This document shows, piece after piece, positions 55,613 through 64,000 of a stretch of DNA of 64,000 nt (positions within the stretch are counted from its first letter, which is position 1; each line of letters begins with the position of its first letter). Both the position numbers and the translations under genes were made by a program. This DNA comes from Ambrosia x helenae. Lineage: Eukaryota > Streptophyta > Magnoliopsida > Asterales > Asteraceae. Location of the stretch: positions 33,389,435 through 33,453,434 of the forward strand of contig CM061223.1 in assembly GCA_030844895.1 (NCBI GenBank), read 5' to 3'. The notes under the pieces were generated by a model that was not told the origin of the DNA, did not search any database, and worked only from the letters and a program-made list of their open reading frames with translations.

Positions 55613-56615
55613 ATCATAATATTAATGAAGTTTTAACTTCAAACATCTGATGATTCAACCATGATTGATGGGTTTGTAGAGGATTCTATTAAATTAGATG
55701 ATGCTCTAACATTTGAATTGATGGTAAACATTTGAGATCTGAAGTCTTAAACCTCAAGTAGATTACCACCAAACTTAGGCCTAGTTGCACCAAATTAATC
55801 CAACAATTGGCCTCCTATACATGAGATTACCCTCAAACACTTAGTCACTTTCAAATATTTACACCTTTAAACAAATCATATCTTTCAAGCCACAGAAAAC
55901 TACTAGTTCTAGACTAAAATTGTTAATTGCGGAAGAAGAAAAGCGGAAGAAAAGTGCTCAAGTTAGGGAATCAACCGAACCTGACATATTCAACTTGACA
56001 TCTTCCAAAATTATCTTGCCAATCACTGGGGATGCAGGGAAGTGTGATGTTGTTAGGTCAATAAGGGAAAGAAGTTCAAACTTTCAATCAGGGTGGAAAT
56101 CATTATTGATGAAAAAACCAAAAGTTTTAACCCATAACCAAACTACTAGTTAACAACTGCTGGTCTAAGAAACCAACAATTCCACCAATTTTTCCAGCAG
56201 TTCACATGTTTCCTCATTAAAGTCCTTCTTCAATACCTTGAAGGCCAAAATCCTTATAACAATCCTAGATAAAGAATTTGTAGCTTGACAACTAGTTTTC
56301 ACGTAAATCCACATTACTAAGTTGGTTGTGATCAACAAAGGTCCAAAAGGTAGCCTTAATCCTTCCCTAAAGTAGAGTGTCTGAGAAAGCTAAGCTACTT
56401 ACGATTAAGAGATGCGAAGAAATTTTAGAAAAAGATGATTTTGAGGTCAGATCTTTGACTAAGATGTTTGGAGATTGTCATGGCTGACCAAGTGTTGGAG
56501 AAAGAAAAACCAAATGAAGAATAAAAAACAGTTCTGTAGCTGAACTTCAAGGAAGACTACAGAAAGACTCCCATTCATCATCACTTAAATTAAAGTGAGT
56601 ATCATAAGCAGTTCT
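55613..56615 (+). other. Right part of older element E, internal region
   Basis: Mostly non-coding. A 77-codon open stretch at 55920-56153 (KSLLMKKPKVLTHNQ near its end) has no recognisable domain and may be a remnant of a polyprotein or a third ORF. Confidence 0.4.
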
Positions 56616-57420
56616 AAGGGGAGATTGTTGGGTTATGAAAGCACTGCTCATCATAAAGGTCAAAATCCCATGGTAACCATCTGTCCAAATACTTGAAGAA
56701 TAAAAGATTTCAAATGAGATGATCATTTTCTCCTTGAAAGTTTCATCAAAAACACTTTGCAAACTACCGGTCTACACAACTGCTGGTTACAAGACTAAAG
56801 ATCTGGGAAGAGTAAAGAACTGAATTGACTAATCAACCAACAGCTAAATCAAGAAGACCACAACTTCTAGAAACATCAAATTCTGGTCAACAATAGTAAA
56901 CAACTGAATCTAGTAAAGCTTCTTGACAAACTGCTGGTTTACACTAGATGATTGTCATATCTAGTTGTTCTTTAGTAGATAATGCAGTCCATTTGTTTGT
57001 GACAAACTATCAGCTGTGATTTATAAACTGCTGGTGATTACATCCCTAATAGTTGTTTGATGTCATTTCCATGAGGACGTCACCTACTGTTCTCCACTTT
57101 CTCTCTGTAAATAAAACAGTACATTCGGTACTTGTTCACTATATCTACACACAAAATCAGAATGCCTGATTGTGATCACAGTATCCAACAAGGACAAAAC
57201 CTGATCAGTGTAGAGAGAGATGGGGAGAGAGAGTGAGAGCAATTGATGAGCGGGAATGATCAAACAGTTGTACTTTTAAATCTATAAGTTAAATCTGTGT
57301 TGAAATCACCTACTTATCAGGATCATACATATAATTGATGTGTGTTGATGATTATTGATTATCTCTTTACTTGTTAGTATAATTGCTAAAATTAGAAAGT
57401 AGTTTTCAATCACAACAACA
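56616..57420 (+). repeat. PPT and 3' LTR remnant of element E
   Basis: AAGGGGAGAT at 56616-56625 is followed by TGTTGGGTTATG at 56626, the PPT plus LTR-start pattern of copia elements. The end is placed near CACAACAACA at 57411-57420 by its CA and is uncertain. Short runs such as AACTGCTGG recur in 56153-57050. Confidence 0.5.
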
Positions 57421-57531
57421 CACAATTCACTCTCTAGATCCAATATGTTAGGTGTTAATCTGCAACCCCCTCCGCAGCCATGGCCTGCTTTTGATTATGA
57501 AAATTTGATCTCAATTTTTAAAACTCAAGGT

Positions 57532-57984
57532 TGAAAATCTCGATTCAGGTCGTTATTCAAACAAGCATAGCTCAATTCACAGACAGAAGTTTTAGACGCA
57601 ATATAGACACACAACTGTATAATTTCATTATCCAAGATGGTTACAAATCCAAAAGAGAAAGAATTTACATGATCTACAGTCTGGGTGAGATCAGACATGA
57701 CCTCCTCTCTAATCTGGTCAAAGCAACTCAAAACCTTGACCCCCCACATATATGAAACCACCTAATATAGGCATCCCCATTCACATGGTTAGGTGAATGA
57801 GACTCTCATTCGACTAACATGTATCAATAAGAATGGAGACATTCACCCATCAGATGATCTAATTCACATATGCCCCAACGAATCGTTAAGTTTCACGTGT
57901 TTACATCATTTACACACACAATATTTATTTAAGGCTCAATCATAGTCTATTCACTCAGCGACTGACATACAATAATGCACAACA
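57532..57984 (-). repeat. Diverged solo LTR related to element C
   Basis: Minus reading: TGTTGTGCATTATTGTATGT to TGAGATTTTCA-like end. Corresponding points with the C LTR are the CTATTCACTCAGCGACTGAC stretch, the ATGACCTCCTCTC remnant of the hairpin (57697-57712), and both ends. No clean flanking duplication (AAGGT left, TGGAT right), so the limits are approximate. Confidence 0.5.
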
Positions 57985-58592
57985 TGGATTCTGTTTTAAC
58001 TTTTTTCATACATGTTGGTCTGTTTATGATGTGTTTTCTCTACTCTCGGTTAAATTTTGAGATTAAACAATGAGGGAATAAGAAAAACCCAGTCCATCGT
58101 CAAACTGCCACCATCACACCTACTTCACACATAGGTGAAATAAAACTCATGACATCGGTTGTTCTAGTGTTGTCGACGGTACATGGTAGTGACCCAGTGA
58201 AGGTGGAATTAGCGATGGTGGTGTTCGAAAGGGGTCCAAGCCACTGGCGATTCAATAACCATTAACGATAGTTGTTATATATTTTTTTCATCAGGTTCAT
58301 AGATTTAGATTTTTTAATAAAATGATTTTATAGGTTTTATCGTATAAAAGAAACTGATTTTTTTACCTTGCCCTTCAAGCTATGTTTATATTTTTGTTTT
58401 TGCGGCATTCTATAATCGTATCATACATATCTAACCTAAATTGATCTCACAGTACTGAAGTTGGTCCCATCTGCCTTAAAGTTAGTTTAATTAACACCTT
58501 ATTGCGATAACTACATTTGTATAGTGTTTAATAACATTGATTGTTTGATTTTAACTGAATTAATGAAGCCATAATCATAAGAAACATGGTTT
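57985..58592. other. Non-coding stretch
   Basis: AT-rich with a GC-richer part at 58090-58250. No ORF, no recognisable element. Confidence 0.45.
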
Positions 58593-59866
58593 AAGATCCT
58601 GTACAAAGGCTAATTTTTGTGAGAATGATAAGAAAGAATGTGGAGGCGACACGTGGCTCAAGTTAAAATTAATCTCATGGGTAATAAGGTAATTTTGTTA
58701 GTATTTTAATAATGGAAAAATCATTAATTATTAATTTTGAGAAAATTTAGGGATCTTGTTGACAACTCTAACTGATCAAACATATATATTACAATCATCC
58801 ATTGCAATTTCTCTGAGTTTTGCGAAAGAAAAAAAATATCTGACTTCTATTTATCATTTTTTCGAAGTTGTTTACTGGTGTGTTTTATAGTTACATAATT
58901 TTCTGGTGTGTTTTCCAAGTTTGTTTCCGGTATGTTTTCGAAGTTGTTTTCTGGTGCGTTTTTACGATCACCCATTGTGTTTTAACAATGTATAATATGT
59001 TTATGGAAGATTATATCTTTTCTTTATTTTTTTAATCAACCGTAACACCATAATAGCAGCATAAAACACAATAGTGTGATACAACCGATGAGTATAAAAC
59101 ACCAAAGAAATCTTTTTTCTTCATTTTTTTATTCAACTATAACACCACAATAGCAGTATAAAACACAACAGTTTGATACAACCGATGAGTATAAAATACC
59201 AAAGAAATCTAAATACATCATCATACAACCCATGAGTATAAAACACACTAGCATGAAAATAAAACATAAAACACCACCATTGGCTTCGTCAAAAAGGATG
59301 AAACACCATTGTGACTTTGAAAATAAAACACACTAATATGAAAATAAAACACCCAATACCGTTTTCATATGTTTGCAGATGCTTTTCTTCTCGACTCATC
59401 TAGAATCAACGTCTTCTTCTCATCTGGCTTCTTCACAATCTCTATAAATCATCATAAAACACTCAACTTTTGTGTTGTAATTTATCTTTAATTGTTCCAT
59501 TTCGTGAATGCATGAAGCAAGATCTATAATATTCCTTCAATATTTTTCCAACTTCTTTTCTTGTTTCTTTGTTCTTGAACACAGAACATTTTTTCAAAGA
59601 GGAGAGGATAGAGAGAGAAAGAAAGAGAGAGAGTGAGAGGAATGAGATTGAATGGTAATGAATGTGTTTCCATCTTTTAAAATCTCTCAATTAAATGTGG
59701 GTGGGGATTTTACAACAATACCCCTAGAGCACCTAATTTATTAAAAAATATATAACACTAATTTCATAAATGTCATCCAATTAATCTAGACCATTGATGA
59801 AAGTCATCTAAGGGTCATAAAACCTTCTTACCCTTTTCACACAAAACACCCTTTGTACAGGATCTT
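58593..59866. mobile_element. DNA transposon with terminal inverted repeats (Mutator-like or MITE), non-autonomous
   Basis: AAGATCCTGTACAAAGG at 58593-58609 and its exact complement at 59850-59866 are the ends. Imperfect pairing continues about 30 bases inwards (TTTTTGTGAGAATGATAAG against TTTTGTGTGAAAAGGGTAAG). A two-copy tandem repeat with a 97-base period (59044-59112 and 59141-59209) and many AAAACACC/GGTGTTTT words lie inside. A 75-codon open stretch on the minus strand (59690-59463) has no known domain. I find no target-site duplication, so class is uncertain. Confidence 0.65.
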
Positions 59867-60859
59867 GACCCTGTGTAATGGGCATTATAGGAGCATGAAT
59901 AAGAATGATAATGCTCCCAACACTATCCCTTTGGGTATTATATGGGCATTAAGATGGTGAAGCATTTCTAGTATAATGCCTAAATAAGATAAAAATATGG
60001 AAAGTAATAACTAAAAAAGGCATTAAGTGGTTTTAACCATTACACATTTTTTGAGGGATCTTATGATAATGATGTGCAGGAAATGCCCCCTAAGGGACAT
60101 CAACCATTACTTATGGTCATAGTTAGGTATTGCTTTATGATTATTATAATTGGCGTTTATTTGAGGCTCCGATTATTCACACAATGCAAATTTTTATTTA
60201 AACAACCCTATACGGCCCGTAAGGGGCTCTACGGCCCGTAGATAAACATAAAAACGAGGTACGAGGTTCAGTCCTGACAAACCAATAATTGTGAGCTCCT
60301 ATATAGCTGGTAAAGGTCTATACAGGCCGGATTTAAGCTCTGATTATTTTGAACTCCAATTTGAGTGGGATGGACGGGGTTGGATGGGTGTATAAGATGT
60401 GTAATGATATTTAAAAAAACAAAAATATATGCAATTTTTTATTTTTATGTATTTTTTTCTAAAATATTGTTTTCTATATAACTATAATTAGAAAACGTGT
60501 TGCTTTTACTAAGGTCCTCTCGATAAACGAGCTTTTTTTTATAAAATGTTGTTTTTATACTAAATATGTTGTTATTTTATATTTTTTAATTTTGATTACC
60601 AAATTTTGGTTACTTATATAAAATGTTGTTTTTATACTAAGGTCGTCTCGATAAACGTGTTTTATTTATAAAATTTTGGTTACCTTTACCGTCTCGATAA
60701 GCGTGTAACCATCAACACAAGCGTTTATATAAATAAAAAAATACAAATAAACACTGATAGTATAATATAAACAAACAAGTAAATACAAAGCAGCGTAGTC
60801 ATAAACGTTTACAAAATATGATAAGAAAGATAAAACTACAAAAACTGTGAATCAAGTCG
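59867..60859. other. Non-coding AT-rich stretch with short repeats
   Basis: Two TACGGCCCGTA palindromes at 60211-60240. Three copies of GTCTCGATAA(A/G)CG or close to it at 60514-60531, 60643-60658 and 60691-60703, with shared AT-rich flanks. No gene. Confidence 0.45.
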
Positions 60860-61188
60860 GCGGCTACTGCAAGGATGTCCTGGCCTGCTGCGTGCTGGCC
60901 CTATAGGTGCAACACGAGGCTGCATGTCCAAGCGGCAATATATCTCCTGCTGGCCAGCAATCAACCAGCCATTGCCTCGTCCATCCGCCGACGCCACTAA
61001 CGCGACTCGGCAGCTTCTGCAGCAGCCGCACGTATATCGTCCCTAATCTCAGCAGGCAACCGAATCGAGTGATAAATGCGCGACGGAACCTGCACGGCAT
61101 CAGGCTCCGGATCAGCAATCTAGACATCCCTCTCAGCGCCGCCCCTTGCCCTCAGCAACATAAGCCAACCCAATCTCAACTGCACCAG

Positions 61189-61206
61189 CTGTAATGGATA
61201 ACAATA

Positions 61207-61241
<35 letters not shown>

Positions 61242-61303
61242 TGATGATGATGATAATTAAAATAATAAAAATAAATAATGATAATGGATAACAACTGCAC
61301 CAC
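61189..61303 (-). other. Intron-like ATT/ATC microsatellite segment 4 (115 bp)
   Basis: Minus reading begins GTGGTGCAGTTGTTATCC and ends TTATCCATTACAG. Between them is a run of ATT and ATC triplets. The outer sequence TGGTGCAGTTG occurs at both the start and just after the end, and TTATCCATTA lies at both inner edges. Confidence 0.5.
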
Positions 61304-61436
61304 CTGCAAGGCCCTAATGTACCAACGGTTCCAATACAAACGGCTGCTGATCCGGACCAATCAGAAAGTTGATGGGTGGTCTATCCTTCGTCTTCCCCGC
61401 ATAACCCATATTATGGAGCGTGGGCTGAGCTAATGG

Positions 61437-61469
61437 CTGAAAGAAATAAACAAAAACATAAACATTAAC

Positions 61470-61537
<68 letters not shown>
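61437..61537 (-). other. Intron-like ATT microsatellite segment 3 (101 bp)
   Basis: GTATTATTATT at the donor side, a pure ATT run of about 25 units, and TTTATTTCTTTCAG at the acceptor side. Confidence 0.55.
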
Positions 61538-61539
<2 letters not shown>

Positions 61540-61857
61540 GGGCGATAGTGGCGGCGTCAGACGCCGGTCAACATTAGTAAAATATCGCTCGGCATTACAA
61601 CGCTCGGCGATCCTGCTGATCATCCCTCGCATGCGATGCCTCCCCGCGTCTGCTTAATAGGAAAGGAGGCAAAGTACTCGGCCATGCACCGATGCAGGGC
61701 ACACGGCGTGCCGGTGATAATGTAGTACAAGTAGAACAGGTCCGTCTTCGTCACCCGCTCGTTACAATTGCACCGTGTCGTGAGGAAATAGATAATGCAA
61801 CATTGAATGTAACCAATCACGGGGTGACGAATGATGGTGGCCCTGTCACACCTCTCC

Positions 61858-61886
61858 CTGCACAGGATAATAATAATGATAATAAC

Positions 61887-61931
<45 letters not shown>

Positions 61932-61948
61932 TACAATAATAATAATAC
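61858..61948 (-). other. Intron-like ATT microsatellite segment 2 (91 bp)
   Basis: GTATTATTATTATTG start, ATCCTGTGCAG end. Its length is not a multiple of three; unspliced, it reads as poly-isoleucine in the frame that joins the flanking Athila-like parts. Confidence 0.55.
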
Positions 61949-62045
61949 TTCTGGCCTGGGTTCCGAACTCTAAACCACCGATGGTGGGCCACCACGCAAA
62001 CAGCACATCATCAACAAGAGTAGTGACAGCTGTAGTGTAGACATC

Positions 62046-62126
62046 CTGAACATTATCATTAACATTAGCATTAACATTAAGAATAAGATCAAAAATAATA
62101 AGAATAAATAATAATAATAATAATAC
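62046..62126 (-). other. Intron-like ATT microsatellite segment 1 (81 bp)
   Basis: GTATTATTATTATTATTTATTC start, then an AATGTTAATG-type degenerate repeat, GATAATGTTCAG end. In frame either way. Confidence 0.55.
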
Positions 62127-62594
62127 CTCTGCAAGCCCCTCCTCAGTGTACCACTGGGTGTGCGTAGCCCACGCATCCAATGAATAACCATACTCAACGC
62201 CGAGAACAGAAAACTGGATCTCCGGCGCACTCCGCTGACGGTCGTCACCAGCCTTTTGTGGCCGAAGGCGAAAGGTGGATAGGAACTCTATCGCCAACGG
62301 CCGATGGGACGGTGCGTTGCGGTCGGCAAATAACCTATCCCATGGACTACCAACCGGAATCCACTGTCGTGCCATCTCCTCAGCACCCCCCGTGGTGGCA
62401 AGAAGCGAGTCCCAACAAATCCCTCTCGACATAGAAATCTTCTTTTCCTTCAACCTCTGAAACCTTTTATTCAGGTGATCAAATCACTGGAATCTGCAAT
62501 GCTCCGAGTCGTGCAGGTCCCCCCTGCCATGGGGTTGGGCCCCACTGGACCACGGGCTCCCGCTCCTCCTGCTCCTCGTCAAAAGGATCAATAA

Positions 62595-62766
62595 CTGAAA
62601 AAGCAAAGAATTTATAAAAACATGGGCAGAGTTTCCCCTGTTTTCATGCAAACCAGACAACACAAGTTGTCTACAAAATTCACATAACAAACGCTAAACT
62701 ATATTAGTCACAATTAACATTTAAGCAAAGTTATATGTTTAATCACACAATTAACAAATTTCAAAA
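62595..62766. other. Non-coding stretch
   Basis: AT-rich and without ORF. It could be the next intron or 5' flank of the Athila-like gene. Confidence 0.4.
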
Positions 62767-63850
62767 GAAACGCCTCAAATCACAATCACAAACACTTAAA
62801 AAAACTGAAAAAAAATTGAAAAAAATGAAAATAAACTGGAAAAAAAACAGAAAAGAAAAACAGAAAAAAATGAAAAAAAAAGATTGTGTTTTGAAAGTGT
62901 TTGTGATTGCGATTTGAGGCATTTCTTAATAAATGCCTCAACTATATTAGTTGATGCGTTTCTTTTGAAACGAAACGCCTCAACTAATATAGTTGAGGCG
63001 TTCGTTTATTAAGAAACACGTAAAATCACAATCACGAACACATAAAAAAGAAACGCCTCAAATAACAATCACAAACACTTAAAAAACTGAAGAAAAAAAG
63101 AAAAAAAAACTGAATAAAATGAAAAAAAATGAAAAAAACAAAAGAAAAAAAAAACGATTGTGTTTTGAATGTGTTTGTGATTGTGATTTGAGGCGTTTAT
63201 TAAGAAACGCCTCAAATCATAATCACAAACACTTAAAAAATAAACGCCTCAAATCACTATCACAAACACTGAAAAATTGAGAAAAAAAAAACTGGAAAAA
63301 AAAAACTGAAGAAAAAATGAAAAAAAAAAAACTGAAAAAAAAAAAATGAAAAAAATGATTGTGTTTTGAAAGTGTTTGTGATTGTGATTTGAGGCCTTTC
63401 AAAGGAAACGCCTCAACTAATATAGTTGAGGCGTTTATTAAGAAACGCCTCAAATATTATAGTTGAGGCGTTTCTTTTTATTAGGTGAGACATTTCAAAG
63501 GAAACACCTCACCTAATATAGCTGAAGCGTTTATTAAGAAATGCCTCAAATATTATAGTTGAGGCGTTTCTTTTGAAACACCTCAACTATTTTGAAACGC
63601 CTCAAATCACAATCACAAACACTTAAAAAACTGAAAAAAAAATTGAAAAAAAAAGAGAAAAAGAAACTGAGAAAATGAAAAAAAAAAATGATTATGTTTT
63701 GAAAGTGTTTGTGATTGTGATTTGAGGCGTTTCCTTTGAAACGCCTCAAATATACTTGAAACGTCTTAACACAATGAATAATTTATATATTTGAGGCGTT
63801 TCCTTTGAAACGCCTCAGATATACTTAAAATGCCTCAAATATACTTGAAA
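62767..63850. repeat. Array of inverted-repeat hairpin units
   Basis: Four long units (62767-62925, 63050-63199, 63242-63400, 63594-63733) each start AAACGCCTCAAATCACAATC and end with the complement GATTGTGATTTGAGGCGTTT, around an A-rich loop. The arms are about 40 bases. Between them are at least six short palindromes of the type GCCTCAACTAATATAGTTGA (62931-63001, 63405-63474, 63500-63573). GAAACGCCTCA or its complement occurs more than twenty times. Open stretches here (Lys- or Phe-rich) are not genes. Confidence 0.9.
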
Positions 63851-63871
63851 CTTCTCAACACAATGAATAAT

Positions 63872-64000
63872 CACTACAACAAAAATGGGTTTTTAGTACG
63901 CACAAAAGTGTCCTAAAATGTTATTTTATAGGACCTTTTATTTAATAGGACCAACGGTAAAAGCGTTTCATGTAAGGGGGTCGTAATAAGTCACGAAACT
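63872..64000 (+). mobile_element. CACTA (En/Spm-type) transposon 5' end, continues past the window
   Basis: CACTACAACAAAAATGGG is a typical CACTA terminal inverted repeat. TAGGACC and GTCCTA words follow at short spacing (63911-63950), as in subterminal repeats. The bases before it, AAT (63869-63871), would be the 3-bp duplication. No gene inside the visible part. Confidence 0.75.

Larger units (their letters stand above)
60860..62594 (-). pseudogene. Athila-gag-like (ORF1-type) gene or pseudogene with intron-like microsatellites
   Basis: Reading leftwards: a GC-rich part after a CTTTTTCAG acceptor-like site (VIDPFDEEQEEREPVVQWGP, 62594-62455); MARQWIPVGSPWDRLFADR, LAIEFLSTFRLRP and YSLDAWATHTQWYTEEGLAE (62453-62127); WWPTIGGLEFGTQAR (62045-61949); TIIRHPVIGYIQCCIIYFL and RVTKTDLFYLYYIITGTP (61857-61630); then poorer parts to 60860. 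EFLSTF, YTEE, RHPV and DLFYLY are the landmarks of the ATHILA ORF1 family (gag region of Athila gypsy elements). Four ATT-rich segments with GT...AG ends interrupt it. Frame errors near 61625 and at the second junction argue for a pseudogene. No pol or LTR is seen nearby, so a solitary, possibly host-retained copy is also possible. Confidence 0.62.

Noticed and set aside
55920..56153. Host gene of 77 codons
   Set aside because: No domain and it lies in the internal region of a split LTR element; kept only as a possible remnant.
59880..60100. MITE with GGGCATT ends
   Set aside because: Only about seven bases pair between the two supposed ends and no duplication is visible.
61858..61948. Poly-isoleucine membrane segment
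   Set aside because: The frame is open only because ATT and TTA codons read as Ile or Leu; the segment has GT and AG borders and looks like a microsatellite, not a protein part.
62735..63749. Lys-rich and Phe-rich ORFs
   Set aside because: They arise from A-rich loops of the hairpin array; no start context or domain.
62767..63850. CRISPR array
   Set aside because: Repeats are inverted, unequal and irregularly spaced, and the sequence is a plant nuclear one; no spacers of constant length or cas genes.

Overview
The window is plant nuclear DNA made almost entirely of nested, decayed transposable elements. I see no rRNA gene, no functional tRNA gene and no host gene with an intact, recognisable product. 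The elements have Ty1/copia and Ty3/gypsy (chromovirus) polyproteins, methionine-tRNA primer-binding sites, polypurine tracts (PPTs) and 5-bp target-site duplications (TSDs). The open reading frame (ORF) downstream of copia pol and the Tekay-like LTRs suggest an Asteraceae genome (chrysanthemum, tansy, wormwood or lettuce alliance). That is an inference from family knowledge, not from a marker gene.

Layout. (1) 1-26407: copia element A on the minus strand. Its 5' LTR is at 25905-26407, followed leftwards by gag, pol and a third ORF (ORF3) that runs off the left edge. It is split by a complete Tekay-type gypsy element (10605-21877, TSD AATGC) and by a 2.7-kb solo gypsy LTR (3179-5887, TSD CTTTA). 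(2) 26408-27199: spacer with a Helitron-like terminus. (3) About 27200-36922: copia element D on the plus strand, same family as A, truncated at its 5' end, head-to-head with A. It carries integrase, RT/RNase H, ORF3, PPT and a 3' LTR, with a foreign LTR at 30943-31606. (4) 36923-38487 and 55613-57420: two pieces of an older element E, separated by copia element B. (5) 38493-55607: element B on the minus strand, a second copia family bounded by perfect AGGGC TSDs. It has an extra internal copy of its 5' LTR and leader, and is interrupted by non-coding element C (44858-50271), which in turn holds a 3.2-kb solo Tekay-like LTR (46078-49269). (6) 57532-64000: a diverged C-like LTR, a terminal-inverted-repeat DNA element (58593-59866), an Athila-gag-like gene or pseudogene cut by ATT-microsatellite intron-like segments (60860-62594), a dense hairpin array (62767-63850), and the 5' end of a CACTA transposon (63872 to the edge).

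Nearly every coding region has frameshifts or stops, many of them simple C-to-T or G-to-A changes as expected in methylated repeats. Points most worth a second look: the microsatellite introns; the hairpin array beside the CACTA end; the recurring TTCGACC/GGTCGAA motif in untranslated parts of the copia elements; the three ORF3 copies; the LTRs that carry a second PPT plus LTR head; and the LTR-gag-LTR-pol-LTR structure of element B.
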